Shown here: piece by piece, positions 18,299 to 27,907 of the stretch | Position numbering within the stretch: the stretch's first letter is position 1 | Layout: every line of letters starts with the position of its first letter | NCBI RefSeq assembly: GCF_001968815.1 | Contig: NZ_MIEQ01000092.1 | Location: 32,227-96,226, forward strand | Reading direction: 5' to 3' | DNA: 64,000 nt | DNA from: Motiliproteus sp. MSK22-1 | GTDB lineage: Bacteria > Pseudomonadota > Gammaproteobacteria > Pseudomonadales > Balneatricaceae | Program-made: the position numbers and the translations under genes | Notes under the pieces: model-generated | Database searches by the model: none | What the model was told of the DNA's origin: nothing | What the model saw: the letters and a program-made list of their open reading frames with translations, nothing else

Positions 18299-19069
18299 TT
18301 AGTTTCCATTCCGCAAACGTTGGACTTGACGCTCAATGATGGCGTCAATCTCACCAGCCATCTGGGCCTGCTTCAGATCTTGATTAAGTCGGTTAATAAA
18401 CTCCTTCATTCCCATTTTTTTGGCAAACCCCAGGAAATTAGGATCTTCTACCAGAGGTGTTGGCAGGATTGCGAATTTATCTTTATTTGCGAGCAATGCT
18501 GCGTCCTGGCTTAGCGCCTCTTCAAACCCTAATCGTCCTGTGCCGATCAAGGCGACATCAATACGATGCTGTAGCAGTTTCTTCAAACGGTTTGTGGCAC
18601 CTCTATAGTCCTCCTCGTAAATAAATATATGCTTCTTTCCTCGCTCGAATTCATCACCATAGCTTGAGCCAGCATTGCCACCCACCAACTTGCCTTTGAG
18701 GTCATCAATAGTAGAGAACGGGAATGCTTTTTCTTTTAACGTGACTAACAATATTTTGTCGACATATAGCACTGCTGAGTAATCAAAAAGCTCAAGGCGT
18801 TCTTTGTTCTTGGATAATCCCAAGACACCTCCGGTTCCATTAAGGCCGCGAGAGTAGGCGCGTTTCCATGGGGTCATTTCTATCTTCAGGCCGTACTTGT
18901 GCTTGCCATCCAAGTGCTTAAGAGTTTTCACCATCAGATTATATTTTATGGGTTTTACCGGGGGGTAAAAAATTGCTATGGAAGGTTGTGAGTCCCCCAG
19001 AGTGATAGCAGGGTTAAGCCACAGAAGTAAGATTATCAGGGAGGAAAATAACCTCTTCGTAGCTTTCAT
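18299..19069 (-). CDS. Orphan periplasmic solute-binding protein, SBP family 3
   Basis: This 256-residue protein has a signal peptide (about residues 1-25) and the family 3 substrate-binding pattern: TPWKRAYSRGLNG, DYSAVLYVDKILLVTL and a FSTIDDLKGKLVGG hinge. No permease or ATPase gene is adjacent, which is common for this subgroup in marine gammaproteobacteria. The ligand cannot be predicted. The 325 bases between it and the next gene leftward-transcribed upstream hold no convincing gene. Confidence 0.8.
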   Translation of the reverse strand: MKATKRLFSSLIILLLWLNPAITLGDSQPSIAIFYPPVKPIKYNLMVKTLKHLDGKHKYGLKIEMTPWKRAYSRGLNGTGGVLGLSKNKERLELFDYSAVLYVDKILLVTLKEKAFPFSTIDDLKGKLVGGNAGSSYGDEFERGKKHIFIYEEDYRGATNRLKKLLQHRIDVALIGTGRLGFEEALSQDAALLANKDKFAILPTPLVEDPNFLGFAKKMGMKEFINRLNQDLKQAQMAGEIDAIIERQVQRLRNGN

Positions 19070-19394
19070 CTTCTAACCTTGGGTCTTGCATTTCAGGGCT
19101 GCTTTTAAGATAGTGCCGCGCAGTCCTTTGACACCATAGAGAGAGCAGGGCTTATATTTGATGCCGGTTTGAGCGTCCTGGGTTGTGGCGGGTTCCTTAA
19201 AACAAGTATAGAAGAAGTGCGTCATAAAAAGGAATAGAGAACGATACCAGCAAGCAACAAGTAAGTCTTCTGTGTCTCCGGCTGTTGTCCATCTGGCAGC
19301 CACAGTATTCGCAGAGAGCAAATAGCAGCAATGCAAGAATAAAGGAGGGTGGACACTGTCCTGGCCCCTCCAGGATGTGGTTACTGCCTAAATA

Positions 19395-20498
19395 TCAGAA
19401 ATGGCGAAGCCAACAGGAGGCTAGCCGGGTCCTTTGCTGTTCCGGTAATTCTGAGAGGCCAGCAGGAAGTTGTTTGTTAACGATTAATTCTGTGGCCAGA
19501 ATTACTTCGCCTTGAACCAGAAAAATATAGGGGCCGACTTCTGCGTTGTGAATGAAATTGATCGCATTCCCGCCATTGGCCAGATAGAAAAACTGTCCTA
19601 GCCTTTGATAGCGACTGATATGCTCGGTGACTTGTACAACTTCGAAGTTTTCATCCGCTCGGGACAGTTCCAATTCATCATCAGATGATGTGACTGAAAA
19701 GATAAAGGCTCCGTTCTTTACCATCGAAAAATCATGGTTGCTGAGAGAACGGTTGCCAGTTGCACAGAAAATAACATCACTGGTTTTTAGAGCTTCCTCT
19801 TTCTCCTGCAGACTGAAGCCCCGAGATCGTGCCTCGATTGCACGGGAAGGATTAATATCGACTACCCGGACATTAATATTCCGGGCATGCAGGGACTTGG
19901 CGACAGAGCGGCCGATCTTTCCGTATCCAAACACCACGGCATTGCCGCCATTCATAACATAGTGACATTGGCGCATCAGATTTTCAGCTGAGTAAACCAA
20001 TGATTGTCCTGTCAGGTAATCTTCGGGACCTTTTAGCGGGCTGCGGGCTATTGAAATAATCGGCACCGGGGGCTCATCAATAGCTTCATAGCGTTGGTGG
20101 CCGTTTTCTGTAACTTCAATGACACCCTGCAGATTACTTTCAAGCAACTTCGGAAGCTTGGTCAGAGTGCTGGCGAAGTATCCACCGACATCGATTAATA
20201 TTAAGCCGGGTCTGTCCACATAGTCATTGATGGTTGCCGCAGTCACCTCAAGGGATGCGAGCTGGCTACGGGTGCGAATTACTACTGGCATATGCCCCTG
20301 AACCTTTTCCAGTGTCCTGCGGCTTATACTGCGTGGCTTGGGGATGACGATTGCGAGGTCACCAATTCGTCTGAGGCAGTCAAGGTAGATCTGCGGGTTG
20401 TCCAGTAAGTGTGTTACGACAACAAAGCTGATCTCCTCACTGCGCTCGGGCTGAATATCTTCAAAGAAGTGATTTCCCTTTATAAACAGCGGATTCAT
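19395..20498 (-). CDS. S-adenosylhomocysteinase-like NAD-binding protein
   Basis: The 367-residue product resembles the adenosylhomocysteinase fold. It has an NAD-binding motif VVFGYGKIGRSVAKSL (about residue 190), the VVDINPSRAIEARSRGF segment and the typical late segment FYLANGGNAINFIHN. The N-terminal substrate-binding half is short and divergent compared with true SahH (about 430-470 residues), so activity on S-adenosylhomocysteine is uncertain. ATG 20498 is preferred because AGGGAG lies upstream; the frame is open 27 codons further. It lies 139 bases after pstB on the same strand and may be cotranscribed with it. Confidence 0.65.
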   Translation of the reverse strand: MNPLFIKGNHFFEDIQPERSEEISFVVVTHLLDNPQIYLDCLRRIGDLAIVIPKPRSISRRTLEKVQGHMPVVIRTRSQLASLEVTAATINDYVDRPGLILIDVGGYFASTLTKLPKLLESNLQGVIEVTENGHQRYEAIDEPPVPIISIARSPLKGPEDYLTGQSLVYSAENLMRQCHYVMNGGNAVVFGYGKIGRSVAKSLHARNINVRVVDINPSRAIEARSRGFSLQEKEEALKTSDVIFCATGNRSLSNHDFSMVKNGAFIFSVTSSDDELELSRADENFEVVQVTEHISRYQRLGQFFYLANGGNAINFIHNAEVGPYIFLVQGEVILATELIVNKQLPAGLSELPEQQRTRLASCWLRHF

Positions 20499-20636
20499 GG
20501 CAGTACTCCCTGAGAGGTTATATAGGTGTTTATTCAGAAAACGCCCAAACACTCTCAACCGGCTGGAACCGGGAGTCAATTTATCTCTGTATCTTCATGT
20601 TTATGAACCTGTTTCTAATGGCAGGGCTTTGCTGCT

Positions 20637-21551
20637 CTAGCCTTGCAGTCCCTGACAAAATGCCTGGGTAATAGGATGGACCGGCCGTTCGAAGATTGAC
20701 CGAGTGTCACCGCTTTCAATGATGCAACCACAACCTGCCTGTACCCAGCAGACAGCAACATGATCTGCAATCCGCCGCGCCTGGGCCAGGTTATGAGTAA
20801 CCAAGAGCACGGTATATCGAGATTTTAATCCCTTAATCAGCGTTTCTACTTTAGCTGAAGAGAGAGGGTCCAAAGCGCTGCAGGGTTCATCAAACAGCAG
20901 GACTTCAGGATCTAACGCCAGACAACGGGCAATACACAGGCGCTGTTGCTGGCCCCCTGAGAGTGCCAGGGCGCTCTGCCCCAAGCGATCTTTGACTTCG
21001 TCCCATAGACCCACATCACCCAGGACATTCTTTATAGTCTTTCGAATGACCGATTCATCTCGCATGCCATGATCCCGCAGCGGAAAACGGATGTTCTCTT
21101 CTATCGACATGGGGAACGGATTGGGGGATTGAAATACCATGCCGACCCGACGGCGGAGCCTGTTGAGGTCAGTCCCCTTGGCTAAGATATTATCTTTTCC
21201 CAGGAAAATTTCGCCACTAACCTGACACTGGGGAGTTAAATCAGTCATACGACTTATGCTGGCTAACAGACTGCTTTTACCGCAACCAGAGGGCCCAACC
21301 AAGGCTGTGATGGATCCTGAAGGTATGTCCAGACAGGCTCCTTCGATAGCATTGGTATCACCGTAGCGTACGTTAACTTTTTTTAGAGTAAGACCCGGGG
21401 CAGAGAGCGGTTTTTGGCGGCTTTTATCTTCAAGGCTTTGCTCCTTTTTAGCGAATGCTTCGGTGCTGGAACCTGTTTCAATCTGAAAAGCTGTCGTTAA
21501 CTCTGAATTCATTGGCTGTTTACGCTTTAATACATTCATGAACGCTTTCAT
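20637..21551 (-). CDS. pstB: PstB, phosphate ABC transporter ATPase
   Basis: PstB drives high-affinity phosphate import. Walker A is GPSGCGKSS, followed by the PstB-type RMTDL segment; the signature is LSGGQQQRLCIARCL and Walker B is VLLFDEPCSALDP. The N-terminus carries about 45 extra residues before the ATPase core. The ATG at 21551 follows the pstA stop by 4 bases; later in-frame ATGs (21539, 21512) are possible. No phoU gene follows. Confidence 0.9.
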   Translation of the reverse strand: MKAFMNVLKRKQPMNSELTTAFQIETGSSTEAFAKKEQSLEDKSRQKPLSAPGLTLKKVNVRYGDTNAIEGACLDIPSGSITALVGPSGCGKSSLLASISRMTDLTPQCQVSGEIFLGKDNILAKGTDLNRLRRRVGMVFQSPNPFPMSIEENIRFPLRDHGMRDESVIRKTIKNVLGDVGLWDEVKDRLGQSALALSGGQQQRLCIARCLALDPEVLLFDEPCSALDPLSSAKVETLIKGLKSRYTVLLVTHNLAQARRIADHVAVCWVQAGCGCIIESGDTRSIFERPVHPITQAFCQGLQG

Positions 21552-21555
21552 GGAG

Positions 21556-22392
21556 CTACTCAACGTGTTGCCAGCGCCGCGATAGATAGCGGGCCAGCAC
21601 ATTAATCAAGACTATCATCATCACTAATATCAGTGCGGTTGCTGCTGCGTTGCTTTGACCTCCCGGAACGTTCATTGACAAATCGTAAATATGAACTGAC
21701 AGAGAGCGTCCAGAGTCCATAACACTTCCTGGCATCCGGGTTACATAGCCAGCGGTGAAAATCAGAACAGCAGTTTCTGCTAATGCGCGGCCAATGCTGA
21801 TAATCATAGCCACGGCTATGCCTCCACTTGCCGAAGGTAATAGGATACGGCTAATAAATCCGGCGTGACTGATATTGAGAGCAATGGCTGCTTGTCGGTA
21901 GCCTTTGGGGCAGGTCCGCAACGCCTGTTCTGCTGTGCGAATAAACAGCGGTAACACCATGCAGGCCAGGCTCAGGCCGCCGGAAAGGATAGAAAATCCC
22001 AGTCCTAGCTGGATAGCAAATACAGCATAGCCAAACAGTCCGAATACAATTGAGGGAACACCCGCAAGAACATCCAGGCTGAAACCCAATAGTTTCTCGC
22101 TTTGGGAATGAGGTATAACGAATTCACTGAGATAGAGTGCGCAGCCCAATCCGATCGGGATCGTTGTTAGCAGACATACCCCAAGAATCCAGAATGTGGA
22201 TATCAGTAAAGAACCAACACCGCCACTACGACCTGCATCCAATGGTTGATCAACGATAAAGTTGAAAGACAGGTGAGGCAGGCCTTCCCTGACCACGTCC
22301 CATAACATGGACAGGGGCAATACAACCAAGGCTATTGAGACCAGCCAGATTAGCACGGTAATTCCGGAGTCCAGCTTCTGCCCGTCATTCAT
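21556..22392 (-). CDS. pstA: PstA, phosphate ABC transporter permease
   Basis: This 278-residue inner-membrane permease has the PstA features: GVGSLLISTFWILGVC early on, the DVLAGVPSIVFGLFGYA segment and the EAA-like loop region ALRTCPKGYRQAAIALNIS. Six membrane helices are expected. Its start overlaps the pstC stop by 8 bases. It pairs with PstC to form the phosphate channel. Confidence 0.92.
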   Translation of the reverse strand: MNDGQKLDSGITVLIWLVSIALVVLPLSMLWDVVREGLPHLSFNFIVDQPLDAGRSGGVGSLLISTFWILGVCLLTTIPIGLGCALYLSEFVIPHSQSEKLLGFSLDVLAGVPSIVFGLFGYAVFAIQLGLGFSILSGGLSLACMVLPLFIRTAEQALRTCPKGYRQAAIALNISHAGFISRILLPSASGGIAVAMIISIGRALAETAVLIFTAGYVTRMPGSVMDSGRSLSVHIYDLSMNVPGGQSNAAATALILVMMIVLINVLARYLSRRWQHVE

Positions 22393-23227
22393 GCTGCATT
22401 CTCCGGAAATGGCTGGCTACCGCTACCAGGGTAATGGTTAACAGGAGTAATAACAGACCACTGATAAAAAGGGCTGTACGGTGCTGGTCCACCGCATAGG
22501 ACATCTCCAAAGCAATGTTAGCGGTCAGGGTACGGACAGGTTCAAACCAGCTGGACGGTATTTGTACTACGTTGCCACAAACCATCAGCACAGCCATTGT
22601 TTCTCCTAGTGCACGTCCCGTTTGTAATACCACGCCTGAGAGAATTCCTGGCATCGCTACCGGTAAGGTGATCCGTTGAATGGTGCCCCAGCGGCTCAAG
22701 CCCATGGCCGCCGCGCCCCGGAGGTATTGTTGTGGAACCGCTGCCAGGGCTGCATCCGCTGTTAGAGCCACCAGGGGGAGAATCATCAAGGCCAGCACTA
22801 AGGCGCCTGCTAACAGACTTGCTCCAGGAGGGGCTAATCGGTTAATCCAGGGAACCAGAACGACGAGACCCCAAAAGCCGAATACCACTGATGGCACACC
22901 GGCCAGCAGTTCCATCAGTCCCCGGTATAGTCGGGCGAGGGCAGGTGGCGCATAAAATTGACCAAACAGCGCTGCGATAATACCCAAAGGAGTCGCCAGT
23001 AATACCGCTCCTCCTGCCACAAAGAGACTGCCTAGCAGCATAGGAGTGAGCTGAAAGGCACCTTCTTGCGGGTACCAGCCATCAGCCTGGAAAAAAGGTC
23101 CCAGTCCTATTTCACCTATTAATGGAGAACTCTCCTGAATCAAAAACAGCAGGATAAACAGCAATATACTTGCAGATAACCAGGCTGCTGTGCGTAAACC
23201 CCGGGTGAGCCAGATATTAGTGCGCAT
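22385..23227 (-). CDS. pstC: PstC, phosphate ABC transporter permease
   Basis: This 280-residue permease pairs with PstA. It shows GLMELLAGVPSVVFGFWGL and an EAA loop AAVPQQYLRGAAAMGLSRW. The start at 23227 (MRTNIWL) overlaps the pstS stop by 11 bases; the frame is open 35 codons further upstream inside pstS but that part has no PstC character. Order pstS-C-A-B is the standard one. Confidence 0.92.
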   Translation of the reverse strand: MRTNIWLTRGLRTAAWLSASILLFILLFLIQESSPLIGEIGLGPFFQADGWYPQEGAFQLTPMLLGSLFVAGGAVLLATPLGIIAALFGQFYAPPALARLYRGLMELLAGVPSVVFGFWGLVVLVPWINRLAPPGASLLAGALVLALMILPLVALTADAALAAVPQQYLRGAAAMGLSRWGTIQRITLPVAMPGILSGVVLQTGRALGETMAVLMVCGNVVQIPSSWFEPVRTLTANIALEMSYAVDQHRTALFISGLLLLLLTITLVAVASHFRRMQHE

Positions 23228-24056
23228 TGACAGGAATGAAGAATTGATTTTTGACAAGAGAATGCACGCTATCTGATTGTGCGAACTCAATAAATTTTTT
23301 GCTCCAACCTTCCGGGGGGCCGGAAGTAACAAGGTTTAAGGGACGTGATAGTGGAAAGTCACCACTTTTGACCGATGAGATTGTGGCAGCGATCCCCCCT
23401 AAGCCGAGTATCTTGATAGCAGTATTTTGAGATACTTCGAACTCTGCGGTGCCGATTGAAACGTACCCAATTGCTGCAGGAGAGCCTGCTACTGTTTTGA
23501 TACCCTGTTGATTGTCGCCAATAATAATGTCGGCCTTCACTTGTTTGTTATTAAGTTTGAAATACTTAAGGAACAGCTCTAGGGTAGAGCGACCTTCTGC
23601 TTTGTTTACGACGGTAATGGCTTGATCTGGCCCTCCCAGTAGACGCCAGTTGTCAATTTCACCGCTATAAATAGCGACGATATCCTGATCTGTTAACTGA
23701 TCAACCGGGTTTTCTGTATTCAGGATCAATGCAATACCATCATAGGCAATCTCATGAGCGAAAAGATCCATTTCCTTCCCATTTAATGGACGGGATGCCA
23801 TGCCTATATCTGCCACTCCCGAGCGAGCATCTGCAATTCCGCGAGAAGATCCGCCTGTCTGGACATCGACTCGAACATTGGGGTGCCGGGCCTCGAACTC
23901 CCGGGCCAGCTCTGACGCAAGTGGGGCAATAGTGCTGGACCCTGTGAGGGTTAGTTTCTCCGTAGTGGATGGACCACAACCCCAGAGGCCTGAAAGTAAC
24001 ATGCAACCGACCAGCAAATGTCGTATAAAAAATGGTCGAATACCCCAAGTGCTCAT
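23217..24056 (-). CDS. pstS: PstS, periplasmic phosphate-binding lipoprotein
   Basis: This 279-residue protein has a lipoprotein signal ending LLSGLWGC (Cys at about residue 27). The phosphate-binding pattern is clear: LTGSSTIAPL, QTGGSSRGIADARSG and AEGRSTLELF. It is the first gene of the pst unit. I found no convincing Pho box in the 350 bases upstream (24057-24407), which also hold no gene. Confidence 0.92.
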   Translation of the reverse strand: MSTWGIRPFFIRHLLVGCMLLSGLWGCGPSTTEKLTLTGSSTIAPLASELAREFEARHPNVRVDVQTGGSSRGIADARSGVADIGMASRPLNGKEMDLFAHEIAYDGIALILNTENPVDQLTDQDIVAIYSGEIDNWRLLGGPDQAITVVNKAEGRSTLELFLKYFKLNNKQVKADIIIGDNQQGIKTVAGSPAAIGYVSIGTAEFEVSQNTAIKILGLGGIAATISSVKSGDFPLSRPLNLVTSGPPEGWSKKFIEFAQSDSVHSLVKNQFFIPVNAH

Positions 24057-24407
24057 GTATTCACTCCCTCATCAAGCAACTAACAAGATACTAAGAAATA
24101 ATAAAATCGTAGAAATCAGAAAAGCTATCAATAGAGTGCGAAAGAAGGCAAACGTTACTGGCAGTTGTGCTTTTTGCTTTTTTGGTGCTGATTAAATTGC
24201 TGTACAAGTATTCGAATGGAGGATAAATTGATTAATCGCACTTTGGTGGCAGTGTTTTGATTACCTGAGACTGCTTTTAACCTGTTGTGGATTTCAGGCT
24301 GAAAGTTACTGAATGACCCGTTTATCAGATGATATTCCCATGCTCCAAAAAGCTTCAGGTATGGCTCGATTGAAGCAAGGGAATATTTTTTGATATAGGG
24401 TAAACCC

Positions 24408-25718
24408 ATGAAAATTGTGATTGTTGGAGGAGGGGCTGGTGGTTTAGAGCTAGCGACAAGATTAGGAAAAAAGCTGGGACGAAAGGGCAAGGCCGAAGTG
24501 CTTTTGCTTGATCGCAACCACACTCATATCTGGAAGCCTCTTCTGCATGAAGTGGCATCGGGCTCTCTTGACGTGGGTGTTGATTCCGTGGGCTATCGGG
24601 CTCATGCTCATCAGAATGGCTTCATGTTCAAGCTTGGAAGTCTCTGTGGTATTGATCGTCAACGTAAGGTTCTTCACTTGGAGGCATTGGCTGATGCCGA
24701 GGGTGAAGAAATTTTACCTGAACGAGAAGAGACATATGATTATTTAGTATTGGCGATTGGTGGTGTCTCTAACGACTTTGGAGTCGATGGTGTTGCGGCT
24801 AACTGCACTTTTCTTGATAGTCCGGAACAGGCGACTTCTTTTCATCAGCGGTTGGTCAATCACTTCATTCGACTTAATCGTAAACTGTCTCAGGGCGAAA
24901 CCCATCAAGAGCTACATGTTGCTATTGTTGGAGGAGGAGCTACAGGAGTCGAACTTTCTGCCGAGCTGTTCAAGGCAAGAGAGTGTTTTACAACCTATGG
25001 TTTGCATCATATAAAGGCCGAGCACTTGAAGGTCTCCTTAATAGAAGCGGGCCCGAGACTGCTGCCAGCATTGAGTGAAAATATCTCTTTAGCGACCCAG
25101 AATGAGCTGACCAGGCTTGGTGTCAATGTTCATGTCTCCACTGTAGTGGCAAGAGCAGAGAGTAACGCTCTGATAACCAATAATGAACATCGCTTTGATG
25201 CAGATCTTGTGGTTTGGGCTGCAGGAGTTAAGGCTGCGGATATGCTGGCAGGCTTCGAGGGACTGGAAACTAATCGCGCTAATCAGCTTATTGTCGGACC
25301 GAATTTGCTGGTGAAGGGGGACCAGTATATTTTTGCATTAGGGGATTGCGCCGGTTGCCTGATAAAAGGTCCCAACGGGGAAGAACAATGGGTGCCACCC
25401 CGTGCGCAGTCGGCCCATCAAATGGCGAACCTGGTCGCCAAAAATATCATTCATCTGATAAAGTCTGAGCCCCTTGAAAACTTCGTCTATAGGGATCGCG
25501 GTTCTTTAGTTTCCCTCAGCCACTATACCGCGTTCGGAAAACTGATGGGTGGGCTCTCAAAAGGCAGCCTGAAGGTGGAAGGGCGGATTGCCCGGATGGC
25601 CTATGTCTCACTATATCGTATGCACCAATTGGCAATTCATGGCTGGTACCGGACGTTGCTGGTCACTCTGGCTGACAAGATCAATCACTTTATCCGTCCT
25701 CGGCTAAAGCTGCACTGA
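24408..25718 (+). CDS. ndh: NDH-2, type II NADH:quinone oxidoreductase
   Basis: NDH-2 oxidises NADH and reduces quinone on the inner face of the membrane without pumping protons. The 436-residue product has an FAD-binding motif at the start (VGGGAGGLELATRLG), the HIWKPLLHEVASG segment, a second nucleotide motif at about residue 170 (IVGGGATGVELSAEL) and FALGDCAG near 310. A C-terminal amphipathic region ending in basic residues fits membrane attachment. It stands alone. Confidence 0.93.
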   Translation: MKIVIVGGGAGGLELATRLGKKLGRKGKAEVLLLDRNHTHIWKPLLHEVASGSLDVGVDSVGYRAHAHQNGFMFKLGSLCGIDRQRKVLHLEALADAEGEEILPEREETYDYLVLAIGGVSNDFGVDGVAANCTFLDSPEQATSFHQRLVNHFIRLNRKLSQGETHQELHVAIVGGGATGVELSAELFKARECFTTYGLHHIKAEHLKVSLIEAGPRLLPALSENISLATQNELTRLGVNVHVSTVVARAESNALITNNEHRFDADLVVWAAGVKAADMLAGFEGLETNRANQLIVGPNLLVKGDQYIFALGDCAGCLIKGPNGEEQWVPPRAQSAHQMANLVAKNIIHLIKSEPLENFVYRDRGSLVSLSHYTAFGKLMGGLSKGSLKVEGRIARMAYVSLYRMHQLAIHGWYRTLLVTLADKINHFIRPRLKLH

Positions 25719-25746
25719 TCGATCACTTGGGTTTCTTAGCTTTTCG

Positions 25747-25775
25747 CCCATATCCCTGTTGCGCAGGGGTATGGG
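25747..25775 (+). terminator. Strong hairpin after ndh
   Basis: CCCATA-T-CCCTG pairs with CAGGG-G-TATGGG around TTGCG, 28 bases after ndh. A pyrimidine-rich tract follows but no pure T-run. The rest of the gap to 26143 holds no gene I can support. Confidence 0.6.
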
Positions 25776-26143
25776 TATCTCTCTTATTTAGTTCCCTTTG
25801 ATCAAAGGGCCCCGGAATTTCTGACTCTCTTTACTTCAATCTTATCTTTAATGGGGGCTCTGTAGTAAGCCTATCCGAGGCTGGGGACCATCTGATTAGG
25901 GTCTTTCGGAATAATTCTGCTTTCCAGGTAAGAGCTAGAGATAGTCGGTTGAATGTACTGATACTAAATAGCATCTCTCATTGGACTGCTTGACTGTGTA
26001 GTTCCGAAAAGTGCCATATAAGCGCTGATCTGTCTCTTCAGATACTCCCTGTCTGAGCCTAAATTGAAGCAGTAATTCAATTCCATAGCACTAGAAAAGT
26101 GACAGAGAGTCGTTGCCTGACAATAGAGGAAAAAGACAGTAGC

Positions 26144-27055
26144 ATGGGTAGATTGGGGCAAATAACCGGGCAATCAAGGCTGATGGACAACGATTGGAAA
26201 ACGGTAAACGAGGGTGATATTACAGAGATCGGATTAGCTGATGATGCCCTTTTTATGATTGACGAAAAGCGCGGTGAAATTCCAGAGCTCTATCGCAATC
26301 CTCACCGCCACCGTTTTTATGAAATGATCTGGATTCGCGGGGGAAATGGCGCCCATGTGATTGACTTTATTGATTATGTCTTTGAGACAGACAGGCTCTA
26401 CCTGATCACCCCGGGGCAGGTACATCAGTGGCGTACCTGTGATATTCAGGCAACGGTGATTGTTTTCTCAGAAGCTCTGCTGGATAGGGCATACCGCGAA
26501 ATGTTGCTACAGGGGGCGCGTTTATTTCGCATGACGGATAGTCCGCCATTTTTGGATCTGGATACTGCAGTTTCAAAGAGGTTGTCGCAGTTGTCTGGAT
26601 TGATGTTTTCGGAGTATGCACGAAAGCCTGTCGATACGACGATGGTTAGGCCACTCCTGAGTGCCTTTCTCTATGAACTGGCCCGTTTAGAGCGTCATGG
26701 AGAACAAGTGCTCGGTAATCCTCATTATAAGCGGTTGAGCCGTATGACTGAATTGATCGATGCACACTACCATGAGCATCGATCGGTGGAGTTTTATGCA
26801 CAGCAGTTACATATCACCAGCAAAAGACTCAATGAAGTGACCCGTGAAATTATCGGTAAGAGCGTTTCCCAAATGGTTCATGATAGAGTGATTCTTGAAG
26901 CCAAACGTGATCTGTCATTGTCCCAGGATAGCGTGAAGACTATCTCTTATCGGCTTGGCTTTCAGGATCCTTCCTATTTCGGACGCTTTTTCCGCAGACA
27001 GGTGGGACAATCCCCCAATGCGTTTCGAGACGGTTTTCAACGTCTCCCACATTGA
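26144..27055 (+). CDS. AraC-family transcription regulator with N-terminal cupin
   Basis: This protein of about 303 residues has an N-terminal cupin-type sensor (HRHRFYEMIWIRGGNG, then LYLITPGQVHQW) and a C-terminal AraC double helix-turn-helix with SVEFYAQQLHITSKRLNEV and ISYRLGFQDPSYFGRFF. Start choice is uncertain: GTG 26099, ATG 26144 and ATG 26183 are all in frame and none has a strong ribosome site. It lies 378 bases before the molybdenum hydroxylase genes on the same strand and is the obvious candidate to control them. The gap 27056-27433 shows nothing else. Confidence 0.85.
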   Translation: MGRLGQITGQSRLMDNDWKTVNEGDITEIGLADDALFMIDEKRGEIPELYRNPHRHRFYEMIWIRGGNGAHVIDFIDYVFETDRLYLITPGQVHQWRTCDIQATVIVFSEALLDRAYREMLLQGARLFRMTDSPPFLDLDTAVSKRLSQLSGLMFSEYARKPVDTTMVRPLLSAFLYELARLERHGEQVLGNPHYKRLSRMTELIDAHYHEHRSVEFYAQQLHITSKRLNEVTREIIGKSVSQMVHDRVILEAKRDLSLSQDSVKTISYRLGFQDPSYFGRFFRRQVGQSPNAFRDGFQRLPH

Positions 27056-27433
27056 GACTTTCCATGATTCAGATGATTATCTTAGGAATAACCTAAGGCA
27101 ACCCGCTCACTCTACTTGTCCGCGCTTTAAATCATTATTTACCATTTAGTTTTACTACCATTTTCAGGGAGATTTCTCTCTGATTTTTACTCTTATCTCC
27201 ATTCAGCCGTATTCATTTGCAACAAAAATCCCCATGAAAGAGACCAAGGGATCAGCTTTGTCCTGTGTTTCAAAAGTACCAGCATAAGTGTTGATCGTCT
27301 CTTTATGTCATCAGCTCATCGCTCTAACTTGGAGGCACATATCTTATAAAGGAATGTTTCCGATGGCACTTCATCTAATTAGCCAATTTTGTGAGTACAG
27401 CTTCCTCAGTGTTGTTTTGGGAGGGACGGTTGA

Positions 27434-27907
27434 ATGAAATTTACCTTGACTATCAATGGTGCCCAACACCAAGTGAACTTGGAGGAAGACACTCCGTTAC
27501 TCTGGGTTTTACGTGACAGCCTGGGAATGACTGGGACAAAATTTGGTTGTGGGGTCGGTGCCTGTGGTGCCTGCACCGTGCACTTGGATGGACAGCCCGT
27601 TAGATCCTGTCAAATTCCCCTTAGTGCTGTTGGTAACGCCAGTATTCAGACTATTGAGGCGGTTCATGAATTATCAGCAGGGCAGCAGATCCAGGACGCT
27701 TGGATTCAGGAACAAGTTCCACAATGCGGATATTGTCAATCAGGGCAGATAATGAGCGCATCGGCTCTGCTTCGTGAAAACCCTACACCCAGTGATAGCG
27801 AAATTGATAACGCTATGAGGGGCAATATATGTCGCTGTGGCAGCTATTCCGAAATCCGCAAAGCGATCCATCTGGCGGCTTCCAAGGGAGATGTTAATCA
27901 TGGTTGA
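27434..27907 (+). CDS. [2Fe-2S] subunit of a molybdenum hydroxylase (IorA-like)
   Basis: This 157-residue iron-sulfur subunit passes electrons from the molybdenum site. It has two [2Fe-2S] clusters: plant-type ligands in [16 protein letters not shown] (about residues 39-54) and the helical cluster with CGYCQSG and CRCGSY. It overlaps the large subunit by 8 bases. Together they match the two-subunit isoquinoline 1-oxidoreductase/aldehyde dehydrogenase group, which lacks a FAD subunit. Confidence 0.92.
   Translation: MKFTLTINGAQHQVNLEEDTPLLWVLRDSLGMTGTKFGCGVGACGACTVHLDGQPVRSCQIPLSAVGNASIQTIEAVHELSAGQQIQDAWIQEQVPQCGYCQSGQIMSASALLRENPTPSDSEIDNAMRGNICRCGSYSEIRKAIHLAASKGDVNHG

Noticed and set aside
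19073..19336. 87-codon minus-strand frame directly upstream of the solute-binding protein gene
   Set aside because: It has no recognisable domain, an unusual composition rich in Cys, Thr and Arg, and no clear ribosome site, so I do not call it a gene.
24057..24407. Pho box before pstS
   Set aside because: No convincing pair of CTGTCAT-like direct repeats could be read on the pst strand.
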